From positions 1 to 64,000 of the forward strand of contig JASHRF010000063.1 in the NCBI GenBank assembly GCA_030037545.1: a stretch of DNA of 64,000 bases, read 5' to 3'. Made by a program: the position numbers and the translations under genes. The stretch comes from Acidobacteriaceae bacterium. GTDB lineage: Bacteria; Acidobacteriota; Terriglobia; Terriglobales; Acidobacteriaceae. Positions 24,311-33,206 of this stretch are shown here, one piece after another. Position 1 is the first letter of the stretch, and each line of letters begins with the position of its first letter. Below the pieces are notes generated by a model that had not been told where the DNA came from, searched no databases, and saw only the letters and a program-made list of their open reading frames with translations.

Positions 24311-25588
24311 ATGAAGCTCATCCGTACCCAAGGACGAAGCGCAGCACCAACCGCAGCCACAATCGCCGCGCTCGAGCAGCGTGACAGTTCGGTGCTCGAA
24401 GCCGTTCTGCCCGCCGTGCGCCGCATTGTGGCCAATGTGCGCCGCGGCAGCGATCGCGCGCTGCTCCGCTACGCCGCGCAATTTGACGGGCTGGCAGGAC
24501 CGGAGCGGTTGCGCGTCACGCAGGAAGAAATGGCTGCTGCGTGGGACGCGCTCGATCCGCAGTTGCGTGCGGCCCTCAGCACTGCAGCGGCGCAGATTCG
24601 CGCCTTCGCGCGCCGCCAGCTTCCGAAACCGTGGAGCGCATCACCCATCTCCGGCCTCACCACGGGGCAACTCGTGCGCCCGCTTAATGCTGTCGGCTGC
24701 TACGTGCCCAGCGGCCGTCATCCGCTCCCTTCTACGCTGCTGATGACCGCGATCCCCGCGCGGGTGGCTGGTGTTTCGCGCATCGTGGCGGTTTCGCCCC
24801 GTCCAGCGCCTGCAATTCTTGCCGCTGCGCACCTGCTCGGCATTACGGAGTTCTATCGCCTGGGCGGTGCGCACGCCATCGCCGCGCTGGCCTACGGCAC
24901 GCCAGCCATTGCGCGCGTGGATAAAATCGCCGGCCCCGGCAATCTCTACGTCACCGCGGCCAAGCGCCTGGTTGCCTTTGACTGCGCCATCGATATGCTG
25001 GCCGGTCCAACCGAGATCATTGTCACCAGCGAGCGCGGCAATGCGGGCGAAATCGCCTCCGATCTTGTTGCGCAGGCCGAGCACGATCCCGAGGTGCTGG
25101 CCACCTTCATCACTACGCGCACCGATCTGGCGAAAGAAGTGCTCACCGAGACGAAGAAGCGCAGCCGTAGCAATCCCATCGCGCGCGAATCGCTGCGCCG
25201 CAATGGGCTCGTGATTCTCGCATCCAGCCGCGATGAGGTTCGCGCAATTACAAATCGCCTGGCGCCTGAACACCTCACTGTCGATTCCGCCGCCGATCTC
25301 GCTTGGGTGACCAACGCCGGCTCGGTGTTTATCGGCCGCTGGTCCGCGCAGCCCATGGGCGATTATATTTCCGGGCCTAATCACACGCTGCCCACCGGCG
25401 GCATGGCGCGCGTGCGCGGCGGCTTGAGCGTGAACGATTTCGTGAAGCTCATCACCGTGCAGGAATACACGCAGCAGGGTTTGCATGCGCTCGGCCCCAA
25501 GGCCGCGTTGCTGGCCGAGGTGGAAGGTCTCACCGGACATGCCGATGCGATCCGCACGCGTCTCAAGCCAAGGAGGCCCCGTGGCTGA
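24311..25588 (+). CDS. hisD: Histidinol dehydrogenase
   Basis: Catalyses the last two oxidations, L-histidinol to L-histidine, with zinc and NAD+. The 425-residue length is typical. Visible signatures: GCYVPSGRHPLPSTLLMTAI (NAD-binding region), the DKIAGPGNLYVTAAKR segment, AGPTEIIVTSE, QAEHDPEV, and the catalytic/zinc region SGPNHTLPTGGMARVRGGLS. ATG 24311 follows AGGGGAAG. It overlaps the start of hisC by eight bases. Confidence 0.95.
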   Translation: MKLIRTQGRSAAPTAATIAALEQRDSSVLEAVLPAVRRIVANVRRGSDRALLRYAAQFDGLAGPERLRVTQEEMAAAWDALDPQLRAALSTAAAQIRAFARRQLPKPWSASPISGLTTGQLVRPLNAVGCYVPSGRHPLPSTLLMTAIPARVAGVSRIVAVSPRPAPAILAAAHLLGITEFYRLGGAHAIAALAYGTPAIARVDKIAGPGNLYVTAAKRLVAFDCAIDMLAGPTEIIVTSERGNAGEIASDLVAQAEHDPEVLATFITTRTDLAKEVLTETKKRSRSNPIARESLRRNGLVILASSRDEVRAITNRLAPEHLTVDSAADLAWVTNAGSVFIGRWSAQPMGDYISGPNHTLPTGGMARVRGGLSVNDFVKLITVQEYTQQGLHALGPKAALLAEVEGLTGHADAIRTRLKPRRPRG

Positions 25589-26765
25589 AAAAGGTGCAGC
25601 AATTCCAGCGATGGGTACGGGCTTTAGCCCGTACGACAGGGATCGCCAGAACTCCGGGGCTTCAGCCCCTGGGGGGAATTCCGCGAGCGGGTTTGGATCG
25701 CCCACTCCCCGCGCTCGCGTACAGGCGATGAAGGAATACCACCCGCCACTCGGCAGCCGCAACGCCCTGCGCCTGGACTTCAACGAAAACACGCTGGCCT
25801 GCTCGCCGAAGGTGCGCGAGGTGCTGGGCCGAATCTCCGCCGGCTCGCTCACCCGCTATCCCGAGCGCGAGCCGGTGGAAGCGATGGTTGCCGCGCATCT
25901 CGGCCTCAAGCCTGAGCAGGTAGCGCTCACCAACGGCGTCGACGAAGCGATTCACGTGCTTTTCGAAACCTTTCTCGAGACCGGCGACGAAGTGCTGCTG
26001 CCGGTGCCGACGTACACGATGTACGAGGTCTACGCATCGGCCACCGACGCGCGCGTGGTCACGGTGCTTGCCGGTGACGATCTGCAGTTTCCATTCGAGC
26101 GCCTGCTCGCCGCGGTCACGTCCCAGACGAAGATCATTGCCATCACCAATCCCAACAGCCCTTCCGGCGCCGCAGCCGCGCGGGAACAATTGCTCCAGCT
26201 CGCGCGCCACGCGCCGCAAGCCGTGCTGCTGGTAGATGAAGCTTACTTCCACTTTCATGGCGAAACCGTGATGGATTTTGTCGGTACGGTGCCAAACCTC
26301 GTGGTGGCGCGCACGTTTTCGAAAGCATATGGGCTTGCCGGTTTGCGCCTCGGATTGCTGGCCGGGCCCGCTGACCTGATGCGCTGGGTTCGTCGCGTGC
26401 TTTCGCCCTACAGCGTGAACTCGCTGGCGCTGGCCTGCCTGCCGCTGGCGCTTGAAGATAGGGCCTATCTCGACTGGTATGTGAGTGAAGTTCTCCGGGC
26501 GCGCGCTGATTTCGAGGCCGCTGTCGATGCGGTTGAGATTCGCCGCTGGCCCAGCCGCGCCAACTTTATCCTCGTCGATATTGGCGCGCGGCACACGGAG
26601 TTTGTGTGCCGGATGCGGGCCGCGGACGTGCTGGTGCGCGACCGCTCCAGCGATCCGGGATGCGACGGGCGCGTGCGCATCACCATTGGCACGCGTGAAC
26701 AGATGTTCAGCGCCATCACCGCCTTGAACAAAACCATGGCCGCGCTGCGTCTGGGAACGATGTAG
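25581..26765 (+). CDS. hisC: Histidinol-phosphate aminotransferase with a repeat-derived N-terminus
   Basis: PLP enzyme converting imidazole-acetol phosphate to histidinol phosphate. GTG 25581 has AAGGAGG five bases upstream and overlaps the hisD stop, so it is the likely start. Residues about 10-45 are read through the palindromic repeat and look non-native (GTGFSPYDRDRQNSG). The true fold begins near YHPPLGSRNALRLDFNENTL. Later come ITNPNSPSGA, LVDEAYFHF and the PLP lysine in ARTFSKAYGLAGLRLG. An alternative ATG at 25731 (MKEYHPP) would skip the repeat-derived leader. The aminotransferase core is complete. Confidence 0.93.
   Translation: MAEKGAAIPAMGTGFSPYDRDRQNSGASAPGGNSASGFGSPTPRARVQAMKEYHPPLGSRNALRLDFNENTLACSPKVREVLGRISAGSLTRYPEREPVEAMVAAHLGLKPEQVALTNGVDEAIHVLFETFLETGDEVLLPVPTYTMYEVYASATDARVVTVLAGDDLQFPFERLLAAVTSQTKIIAITNPNSPSGAAAAREQLLQLARHAPQAVLLVDEAYFHFHGETVMDFVGTVPNLVVARTFSKAYGLAGLRLGLLAGPADLMRWVRRVLSPYSVNSLALACLPLALEDRAYLDWYVSEVLRARADFEAAVDAVEIRRWPSRANFILVDIGARHTEFVCRMRAADVLVRDRSSDPGCDGRVRITIGTREQMFSAITALNKTMAALRLGTM
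25615..25672. repeat. Palindromic repeat pair inside the 5' end of hisC
   Basis: GTACGGGCTTTAGCCCGTAC at 25615-25634 is identical to 24229-24248. CCGGGGCTTCAGCCCCTGGG follows at about 25654-25673. Both are in frame within hisC if translation begins at the GTG with the good ribosome site. Confidence 0.9.
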
Positions 26766-26766
26766 C

Positions 26767-26808
26767 GCCGATCTCCAGATCGGCTGTAGTGCGGGCCTCC
26801 GGATCCGC
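26767..26808. repeat. Two inverted repeats between hisC and hisB
   Basis: GCCGATCTCCAGATCGGC (from 26768) and the adjacent GTGCGG...CCGCAC (26788-26809) form two tandem hairpins in the 75-base gap. They differ in sequence from the GGCTTTAGCC family but have a similar paired layout. Confidence 0.7.
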
Positions 26809-26840
26809 ACGAAAGACTTACCTCATGAGGATCGAATTCA

Positions 26841-27473
26841 ATGCCCGCGCAATCTAAATCATGCATCGGAAACGCCGGCGTCAAGTTCCGCACTGCATCC
26901 TTCGAGCGCAACACGACCGAGACGCAGATCGCTATCCGGCTCACCATCGAAGGCAAGGGCCGGTACAAAATCTCTACCGGCATCCGCTTCTTCGATCACA
27001 TGCTGGAGCTGTTCGCGCGCCACGGCGCCTTCGATCTCGAACTCACGTGCAAAGGCGATCTCGATGTCGACCAGCACCACACCGTGGAGGACGTCGGCAT
27101 CGCACTGGGCGAGGCATTCGACCGCGCCCTGGGAGACAAGCGCGGCATTCTGCGCGCCGGATATTTCCTGATGCCCATGGACGAGACACTCGCCATTGCG
27201 GCCATCGATCTGAGCGGACGAGCGGCTTTTGCGGTCGATGCCAAGGTTCGCACGCGATTGGTTGGAGATTTACAGACGGAGCTGGTGACGGATTTTTTTG
27301 AAGGCTTTGCGCGTGGCGCCCGCGCCAACGTGCACGTGAAGACCATGTACGGCCGCTCGAATCACCACAAGATCGAGGCCATCTTCAAGGCCTTTGCGCG
27401 CGCGCTGCGCGTGGCCTGCTCGCGCGACAAACAACTCGGCGACATGCTGCCGTCGACCAAGGGATTGCTCTGA
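26841..27473 (+). CDS. hisB: Imidazoleglycerol-phosphate dehydratase
   Basis: Mn-dependent dehydration of imidazoleglycerol phosphate. Monofunctional 210-residue form without the phosphatase domain. Metal-binding motifs are both present: [18 protein letters not shown] and [20 protein letters not shown], as is the [13 protein letters not shown] motif. The stop codon overlaps the hisH start (TGATG), which implies coupled translation. Histidinol phosphatase must therefore be encoded elsewhere; none is seen in this window. Confidence 0.96.
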   Translation: MPAQSKSCIGNAGVKFRTASFERNTTETQIAIRLTIEGKGRYKISTGIRFFDHMLELFARHGAFDLELTCKGDLDVDQHHTVEDVGIALGEAFDRALGDKRGILRAGYFLMPMDETLAIAAIDLSGRAAFAVDAKVRTRLVGDLQTELVTDFFEGFARGARANVHVKTMYGRSNHHKIEAIFKAFARALRVACSRDKQLGDMLPSTKGLL

Positions 27474-28081
27474 TGCGCGTGACGGTGATCGACTACAAAG
27501 CCGGCAATCTCACCTCGGTGGTCAAGACACTGCGGCATCTGGGCGCGGAGACGGTTGTCACCGACGGCGATCTCGCACTGGTCGAATCCGCCGAGCGCAT
27601 CGTGCTCCCCGGCGTTGGCCACTTCGCGGCAACGGAGCGGCTCGACCAGACCGGGCTCAGCGGCGCGATTCGCACGGCGATTGCGCGCGGGGTTCCATTT
27701 CTTGGCATCTGCGTGGGCATGCAGTGGCTCTATGCGGGATCGACGGAGGCTCCGCAACAACCCGGCCTCGGCGAATTTCCTGAGATGTGCACGCGCTTCC
27801 CCGAAGGTCAGGAGAAAGTCCCGCATGTGGGGTGGAATTCCCTCGAAGTCCGCCCCGGCTCACGCCTGCTCGCCAACATTGAGCCGGGCGAATTCGTTTA
27901 CTTCACGCACTCCTATAAGGGTCCGGTCACTGCCGATACTGCAGCGGTCACGCAGTACATCGAGCCCTTCGCTGCCGCCGTCGAGCGCCTCAATGTGATG
28001 GGCGTACAATTCCATCCGGAGAAATCCGGCGAGACCGGCGTCAAAGTGCTGCAGAATTTTCTGGGGTTCAAACTATGTTGA
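27473..28081 (+). CDS. hisH: Imidazole glycerol phosphate synthase, glutamine amidotransferase subunit
   Basis: Supplies ammonia from glutamine to HisF. Class-I amidotransferase triad: Cys in [12 protein letters not shown], and His/Glu in [13 protein letters not shown]. The beginning [20 protein letters not shown] is typical. The gene overlaps hisB by one base and hisF by seven, fitting a stoichiometric HisH-HisF complex. Confidence 0.96.
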   Translation: MRVTVIDYKAGNLTSVVKTLRHLGAETVVTDGDLALVESAERIVLPGVGHFAATERLDQTGLSGAIRTAIARGVPFLGICVGMQWLYAGSTEAPQQPGLGEFPEMCTRFPEGQEKVPHVGWNSLEVRPGSRLLANIEPGEFVYFTHSYKGPVTADTAAVTQYIEPFAAAVERLNVMGVQFHPEKSGETGVKVLQNFLGFKLC

Positions 28082-28854
28082 CCAAGCGCATCATCGCCTG
28101 CCTCGACGTGCATGCCGGCCGCGTGGTGAAGGGCGTGCAGTTCGTCGATCTCATCGACGCCGGCGATCCGGCCACGCAGGCCGCGCGCCATGCCCGCGAA
28201 GGCGCCGACGAAATCGTGCTGCTCGACATCACGGCCACGCACGAAGGGCGAAAGACGCTGCTCGACACGGTGCGGCGGACAGCGCGCGAACTATTTGTAC
28301 CGTTTTGCGTTGGCGGCGGCATCCGCACGGCGCGCGATGCGGAACAGGTGTTCGAGGCGGGCGCAGACAAGGTGAGCATCAATTCCGCAGCGCTCGCCGA
28401 TCCAGCGCTCATCGGCGCCATCGGCGCCAGCTTCGGCGTGCAGGCCGTGGTGGTTGCCATCGACGCGCGCCGCGATCGCGCGGCCGCCGATCCGGTGCGC
28501 GACGCGCAGGTTTTTGTCAACGGAGGCCGCAAACTCACGGGCCGCCGCGTGGTGGAGTGGGCACGTGAGGCTGAGCAGCGTGGTGCCGGAGAAATTCTGC
28601 TCACCAGCATGGACGCGGACGGTACCCGTGCCGGGTTCGACTGCGAGCTCACCGCTGCGGTCAGCGAGGCTGTCAGCATTCCGGTCATCGCCTCCGGCGG
28701 CGCGGGCACGGTGGCGCACTTTGCCGACGTCTTCGCGCGTGGCAAGGCAGACGCGGCACTGGCTGCCAGCATCTTTCATTTTGGGGTCTCCAGCGCGCGA
28801 TCTCTCAAGCAGGAACTGGCGCAGGTGGGGATTCCCGTGAGGCTCCCATGCTGA
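28075..28854 (+). CDS. hisF: Imidazole glycerol phosphate synthase, cyclase subunit
   Basis: TIM barrel that closes the imidazole ring and releases AICAR. The conserved start [20 protein letters not shown] contains the catalytic Asp11 equivalent. [10 protein letters not shown] holds the second catalytic Asp. The phosphate loops [10 protein letters not shown] and [12 protein letters not shown] are present. At 259 residues it is normal length. It overlaps hisH and hisA. Confidence 0.96.
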   Translation: MLTKRIIACLDVHAGRVVKGVQFVDLIDAGDPATQAARHAREGADEIVLLDITATHEGRKTLLDTVRRTARELFVPFCVGGGIRTARDAEQVFEAGADKVSINSAALADPALIGAIGASFGVQAVVVAIDARRDRAAADPVRDAQVFVNGGRKLTGRRVVEWAREAEQRGAGEILLTSMDADGTRAGFDCELTAAVSEAVSIPVIASGGAGTVAHFADVFARGKADAALAASIFHFGVSSARSLKQELAQVGIPVRLPC

Positions 28855-29525
28855 TCCCCTCTATCGATTTGATGGGCGGGCGTATCGTCCAGCTCGTGCA
28901 GGGCGAAAAGCTGCGCCTGGCCTTCGACGATTTCGAATACTGGATCGAAAGATTCTCGCGCTTTCCCATGGTGCAGTTGATCGATCTGGACGCGGCCATG
29001 CGCCAGGGTGACAACTCCGTGCTGGTGGAGCAGGTTACGAAACGCCTGCCCTGCCAGGTGGGCGGCGGCATCGACACTTCGGAGCGCGTGCGGCAAGTGC
29101 TCGACCGCGGCGCGCGGCGCGTGATTGTGGGATCGAAGCTCTTTACCGCCGATGGATTTGTGAACACCCAGTTTGCCGCTTCGCTCGCCGATGCCGTCGG
29201 GCTGGAGCAGATTGTTGCCGGCGTGGATACCAAAAACGGCCACATCGCGGTGAAGGGATGGAAGGAGCAGGTGGAGCTGACGCCCGATGACGCGATTCCG
29301 GTATTGGAGAAATATGTGGGCGCGTTTCTTTACACGCACGTGGACGGCGAGGGCTTGATGCAGGGCTTTCCCATGGACGTAGCCGCGCGGCTGCGCAAGC
29401 TCACCAATCGCCAGCTCATCGTGGCCGGCGGCATTCGCAGCCAGCAGGAAATCGATGATCTCGACGCCATGCGAGTGGATGCCGTGGCCGGGATGGCGGT
29501 GTATACGAAGCTGCTCGAAGTTTAG
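28848..29525 (+). CDS. hisA: ProFAR isomerase (phosphoribosylformimino-AICAR-P isomerase)
   Basis: Amadori isomerase of the fourth step, a TIM barrel homologous to His[21 protein letters not shown] contains the catalytic Asp8, and the phosphate loops [13 protein letters not shown] and [12 protein letters not shown] are visible. HVDGEG takes the place of the usual second Asp region THVDxDG. At 225 residues it is slightly shorter than most HisA. It is the last his gene; no terminator with a T-run is seen right after it. Confidence 0.92.
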   Translation: MLIPSIDLMGGRIVQLVQGEKLRLAFDDFEYWIERFSRFPMVQLIDLDAAMRQGDNSVLVEQVTKRLPCQVGGGIDTSERVRQVLDRGARRVIVGSKLFTADGFVNTQFAASLADAVGLEQIVAGVDTKNGHIAVKGWKEQVELTPDDAIPVLEKYVGAFLYTHVDGEGLMQGFPMDVAARLRKLTNRQLIVAGGIRSQQEIDDLDAMRVDAVAGMAVYTKLLEV

Positions 29526-29808
29526 ACTCGCGCCTTCCCCGGTCCCAGAATCGGGAGCTGGGGCAGCCTGGGGCCTAGAGTTGCGGCCTTCCACTTGCCA
29601 GAACAAAGGCGAACGGATGGGGCACAGAAGATCGTTTGTGTACATGGTTGGATCGACGGTAGTTACAGGGGAAGACGGCGCCCTGGAAGGCCGGCCGCTA
29701 GGGAGAGGCTTGACAAGATTCTGAGGCCGGGCACTGGCTCCAGTGGAGTGATTCAAATCACATCCCCAGCCGGCATCCGTCTTACACTAAAAGAGTCAGG
29801 ATTCCCCG

Positions 29809-30513
29809 ATGAAAAGAGCTTTAATCGGTTTTTATGCGCTGGTTACGGTTGCGCTGATGATGTGGGGCTATTACCAGGCGATTTACGTTGCGCCCGACGA
29901 GCAGACCATGCATGAGGTGCAGCGGATTTTCTACTACCACGTGCCTTCGGCCATGGTTGCGTTCCTGTTTTTTGCCATTTCGCTGGCAGGGTCGATCGCC
30001 TTTCTGGCTTTGCGGCGCAATCGCCCGGACCGGGCGCAGATTGCCGACGCCTGGGCACTGGCCGGCGCCGAAGTGGGGGTGGTTTTCTGTACCATCGTGC
30101 TGGTCACGGGGCCGCTGTGGGGGCGGCGCGCGTGGGGCATGTGGTGGACGTGGGACGCGCGGCTGACCACCACGCTGGTTTTGTGGCTGATCTACGTGAG
30201 TTACCTGTTGCTGCGGCGGTTTGCCGCCGGGCCGCAGATGCAGACGCTGGCCGCGGTACTGGGGATTTTTGGGGCGCTGGATGTGCCCATCGTCTATATG
30301 TCGAACCGCTGGTGGCGCACCCAGCATCCGGCGCCGGTGTTTGGAGGCGGGCCGGATTCGGGCATCAAGGATCCCAAGATGCTGGCTGCCTTCGGCTGGA
30401 ACGTATTGGCTTGGCTGGCGTGGGGCTTTCTGATTCTCGGGCTGCGCTATTTTATCGAGCGGCAGAGCCAGAAGGTGGCCGAGCGCGAAGCGCAGGAAGC
30501 GCTGCGCGCGTGA
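29809..30513 (+). CDS. ccmC: CcmC/CcsA-type heme handling protein for cytochrome c maturation
   Basis: Six-helix membrane protein of 234 residues. The WWD-type heme-binding motif is clear: RAWGMWWTWDARLTTTLVLW. Histidines flank it in YYHVPSAMVAF and QHPAP. CcmC delivers heme to CcmE in the periplasm. The short length matches CcmC rather than CcmF or CcsA. The next gene is CcmD-like. No other ccm genes are in this window, but a short 31-residue membrane peptide lies downstream. Confidence 0.88.
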   Translation: MKRALIGFYALVTVALMMWGYYQAIYVAPDEQTMHEVQRIFYYHVPSAMVAFLFFAISLAGSIAFLALRRNRPDRAQIADAWALAGAEVGVVFCTIVLVTGPLWGRRAWGMWWTWDARLTTTLVLWLIYVSYLLLRRFAAGPQMQTLAAVLGIFGALDVPIVYMSNRWWRTQHPAPVFGGGPDSGIKDPKMLAAFGWNVLAWLAWGFLILGLRYFIERQSQKVAEREAQEALRA

Positions 30514-30544
30514 TCCGGGCGGTCCGCTTCGCAGGAGGTTATCG

Positions 30545-30808
30545 ATGAAAAAGCTCTTATTCCGTTTGCTGGCGGCCGTGGCCCTCGGTTTGTTTGCATG
30601 GGCGGCGTACTTGGTATTGTCGTCTCCGCCGGAACCGGCCTTCTCGGCGGCCAATCACGATGCCGTGGTGGCGCGGCTGAATCACCTGTTCACGATGGCG
30701 GCCTACGCGCTGACCTGGGCCATCCAGCTGGGGTATGTGGCGTGGGTGGGGCTCAAATGGCAGACGCAAAATCAGGACGCGGCGCGCGCAGGTCGCGGTA
30801 TTCGATAG
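30545..30808 (+). CDS. ccmD: CcmD-like small membrane protein (87 aa)
   Basis: Two hydrophobic segments, FRLLAAVALGLFAWAAYLVL and FTMAAYALTWAIQLGYVAWV. The second matches the AAYxVTWxIxLGYLxWL pattern of CcmD, which holds CcmC to the CcmAB transporter. CcmD usually has one helix, so the N-terminal helix is an extension. AGGAGG precedes the ATG and the spacing to ccmC is 31 bases. Confidence 0.65.
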   Translation: MKKLLFRLLAAVALGLFAWAAYLVLSSPPEPAFSAANHDAVVARLNHLFTMAAYALTWAIQLGYVAWVGLKWQTQNQDAARAGRGIR

Positions 30809-31070
30809 AGGCCTGATCGTATTTATCTCCAGGTTCCTTCCGTTACTTGCGGCGAGAATTCGCCATGCACTTCGGCAACGGCCATCCTCTTCGGTTAACC
30901 GACGCGCTGGAGATGTGCCGCCGGTGATCGACTGCGGGTTACCTTCGGGTGACCGGCGCATAGCACCCGTATCTTCCGCGCGCGGTCTTTGTGGGATTTA
31001 TGTTTTCTCCCGTCTCGCCGATGATTCAGTAGTGGAAGGGCTGCAACCCGAACCACAGGGAGAGAAAACC

Positions 31071-31166
31071 ATGCATGACATTCTTATTGCTCTCGCTTTC
31101 ATCGGAATGGTAATTGCCCCTGCAATTGTGGCCGCTAACGCCGACGTCGCCGAAAAAGGCAAATAA
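31071..31166 (+). CDS. Short membrane peptide (31 aa)
   Basis: ATG 31071 follows GGGAGAG. The peptide MHDILIALAFIGMVIAPAIV then AANADVAEKGK is one hydrophobic helix with a short charged tail. A good ribosome site and compact helix suggest a real small protein of the inner membrane. No function is known to me. The 260 bases before it contain no other gene. Confidence 0.5.
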   Translation: MHDILIALAFIGMVIAPAIVAANADVAEKGK

Positions 31167-31479
31167 CGAGCGATAGCCGTTGCGGCCGGGTCTCCGGATT
31201 TGCGTTTTCCCCGGGTCTGCGTTGTTAAAATCGATCGCGCGAGCGGACCATGATCGCCCCGCACCGCCTTCTTAATCTCCTGGCTTCGGACCTGCGGCAT
31301 TGTGCCGGATGCGTCCGGGGCCAGTTCCCATTTATAGCTTCAAAGTTGAACTCGCTCGCAGGCGAGTGCGAGCGAATTTCGGCCTTGTCGCACGGCTTGG
31401 GCTGCGAAGTCTCAAAGGCAACTCAATGGTTGCTTTTTATCCGGAGCAGCTCTAATATGCAACCTGGAGGTTGCGTATC
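31167..31479 (+). promoter_or_regulatory. Paired GCAAC-N6-GTTGC operator-like palindromes before the SRPBCC/ArsR genes
   Basis: GCAAC-TCAATG-GTTGC at 31418-31433 and GCAAC-CTGGAG-GTTGC at 31459-31474 have identical half-sites and centres 41 bp apart, about four helical turns. The second ends six bases before the ATG and covers the Shine-Dalgarno GGAGG. The first is followed by TTTTT and could also be a terminator. A third stem (GGTTGC 31428 with GCAACC 31459) is possible. The rest of this 313-base gap shows no gene. Confidence 0.65.
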
Positions 31480-31932
31480 ATGGAGATCAAAATCGAAAAA
31501 CGCATCGAGATCAAGGCCCCGCCAGGGCGGGTGTGGCGCGCGCTCACAGATCACCGCGAATTTGGCGAGTGGTTCCGCGTGTCGCTGGAAGGGCCGTTCG
31601 TTCCAGGACAAACAGCGCGCGGCCATATCCTCCATCCCGGGTACGAGCACGTGGTATGGGAGGCCGTGGTCCAGAGGATCGAGCCGGAGCGGCTGTTTTC
31701 GTTTACCTGGCATCCGTATGCCGTCGATCCGGGAACGGACTACTCGAAAGAGCAGCCCACGCTGGTCGAGTTTCGCCTGGAGAAGACCGCGGCGGGCACG
31801 CTGGTCACACTCGCGGAATCGGGTTTTGAGAATATTCCTGCGCACCGCCGCGACGAGGCTCTGCGGATGAATGAGGGCGGCTGGACGCAGCAGATGAAGA
31901 ACATCGAGCGCCATGTCACGGCAAATCCATAA
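31480..31932 (+). CDS. SRPBCC/AHSA1-domain protein (150 aa)
   Basis: Activator-of-Hsp90-ATPase-like START/Bet v1 fold: MEIKIEKRIEIKAPPGRVWR, then LTDHREFGEWFRV and the closing pattern GTLVTLAESGFENIP ... NEGGWTQQMKNIERHV. Such proteins bind hydrophobic ligands and are frequently encoded with an ArsR-type repressor, as here, where the next gene overlaps by 20 bases. ATG 31480 is chosen over 31471 because of the ribosome site GGAGG. Ligand unknown. Confidence 0.88.
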   Translation: MEIKIEKRIEIKAPPGRVWRALTDHREFGEWFRVSLEGPFVPGQTARGHILHPGYEHVVWEAVVQRIEPERLFSFTWHPYAVDPGTDYSKEQPTLVEFRLEKTAAGTLVTLAESGFENIPAHRRDEALRMNEGGWTQQMKNIERHVTANP

Positions 31933-32260
31933 GAGCCTGGCTGCGCACGAACCACCTTACGCGGTGGCGTTTGCCGCGCTGGGCGATGAGACGCGCCTGG
32001 CGCTGGTGCAGCGCCTTTCCGCCGGCCGGCCGGTTTCTATTTCGGAATTGACCGCGGGCGCGCGCATCACCCGCCAGGCCGTCACCAAGCACTTGCGGGT
32101 GCTGGAGCGTGCGGGGATCGTTCGCAGCCAGCGCTGGGGGCGCGAGACGCGCTTCGCGCTCGACCGCCGGCCACTTCACGATCTCCAGGTCTATCTGGAG
32201 CGAGTGGGCCGCCAGTGGGATGAGACGCTGGGGCGGTTGAAGGTATTCGTGGAGGAGTGA
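31913..32260 (+). CDS. ArsR-family transcriptional repressor (115 aa)
   Basis: Winged-helix protein with FAALGDETRLALVQRLSAGR, the recognition helix in ARITRQAVTKHLRVLERAGI and wing VRSQRWGRETRFALD. It lacks the metal-site cysteines of arsenic sensors and groups with regulators encoded beside SRPBCC proteins. It overlaps that gene and probably represses the pair through the two GCAAC-N6-GTTGC sites upstream. Confidence 0.9.
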   Translation: MSRQIHKSLAAHEPPYAVAFAALGDETRLALVQRLSAGRPVSISELTAGARITRQAVTKHLRVLERAGIVRSQRWGRETRFALDRRPLHDLQVYLERVGRQWDETLGRLKVFVEE

Positions 32261-32269
32261 CAGCGCTCC

Positions 32270-33136
32270 TCACACGCTCAGTTTGCGCATGTACTCGGCG
32301 TCAATGCGCAGCGCCTGCATGGGATCCATGTCGAACTCCTCTTGCTCGATGAAGTAGTAGCGGAGGCCGGTGGCGGCGCGCGTAATAGGCGCGAAATCGA
32401 TGACACCGCGGCCCAGCTCGGTTGAATGCATCTCGCCGTTCGCGCCCTTCACCATGTCTTTCACGTGCATGAGGCGAAAGCGCTGCGGCTCTTTGCGAAG
32501 GTAGGTCAGTGGGTCGTGGCCGGAAGCGACTACCCAGCCCGCGTCCATTTCGAAAACGACGTATTTGGGGTCAGTCAGCCGCAGCAGTTCATCGTAGACG
32601 AGCGTGCCATTGATGGTGGCGAGCTCCGGCGTGTGGTTATGGACGCCGAAGGTCAAACCTGCGGCTTTTATCTTTTCGCCAACGCGGTTGAACTGGCCGG
32701 CGATCCAGCGCCAGTCGTCGAGCGTGGGCGTGCCTTTGGCGTTGGGGTCGCGGTGCATTCCGCCTGAGGACGAGCAAACCATGTACTCGAGGCCCAGCGC
32801 GTGGGCATAGTCGAGGAGCGAGTCGAGCTGCGTTTCGAGTTGGCTGAGCGTATGGTGCGTGCTCACGCAGCGAAGACCGGCCTGATCCATGGAATGGCGA
32901 AATTCCTGCGCCGTGCGATTGTAGTACCCGGCTGCCTCGACCACCGTGTAACCCGCGGCGCGCACCTGGGCGAGTGTTCCGTCGAAGTCCCTGGGCAGCA
33001 GGTTGCGCACGCTGTAGAGTTGCAGGCCGATGGGCAGATGCAGCGGCTTTGCTTCGATGCGCACGGCGGCCGTGGTGGCGATGGCGCCGGCACTCAGGCG
33101 AGCGAATTCGCGCCTTGTGATAGCCAAAGTTTTCAT
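32270..33136 (-). CDS. Exported sugar-phosphate isomerase/epimerase-like TIM barrel
   Basis: AP-endonuclease-2/xylose-isomerase-like fold. The N-terminus TRREFARLSAGAIATTAA is a twin-arginine-type signal, so the protein is probably exported folded. The barrel shows LPIGLQLYSVRNLLPRDFDG, GVHNHTPE (metal His/Glu), VVFEMDAGWVVASGHDP and RLMHVKDMV. Many acidobacteria encode several such proteins of unknown substrate. The start at 33136 (MKTLAITRREF) is preferred over 33160. It is convergent with the ArsR gene and divergent from the methyltransferase. Confidence 0.85.
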   Translation of the reverse strand: MKTLAITRREFARLSAGAIATTAAVRIEAKPLHLPIGLQLYSVRNLLPRDFDGTLAQVRAAGYTVVEAAGYYNRTAQEFRHSMDQAGLRCVSTHHTLSQLETQLDSLLDYAHALGLEYMVCSSSGGMHRDPNAKGTPTLDDWRWIAGQFNRVGEKIKAAGLTFGVHNHTPELATINGTLVYDELLRLTDPKYVVFEMDAGWVVASGHDPLTYLRKEPQRFRLMHVKDMVKGANGEMHSTELGRGVIDFAPITRAATGLRYYFIEQEEFDMDPMQALRIDAEYMRKLSV

Positions 33137-33206
33137 GGTTGCCTTTCGAGCACTGATCATTTTCTCGCCTGGTGCGGCGGATTGTCTACGGCGCTACGAT
33201 GAATGT

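Noticed and set aside
29700-29808. TTGACA at about 29709 as a ccmC promoter
   Set aside because: No acceptable -10 hexamer at 16-18 bases; not annotated.
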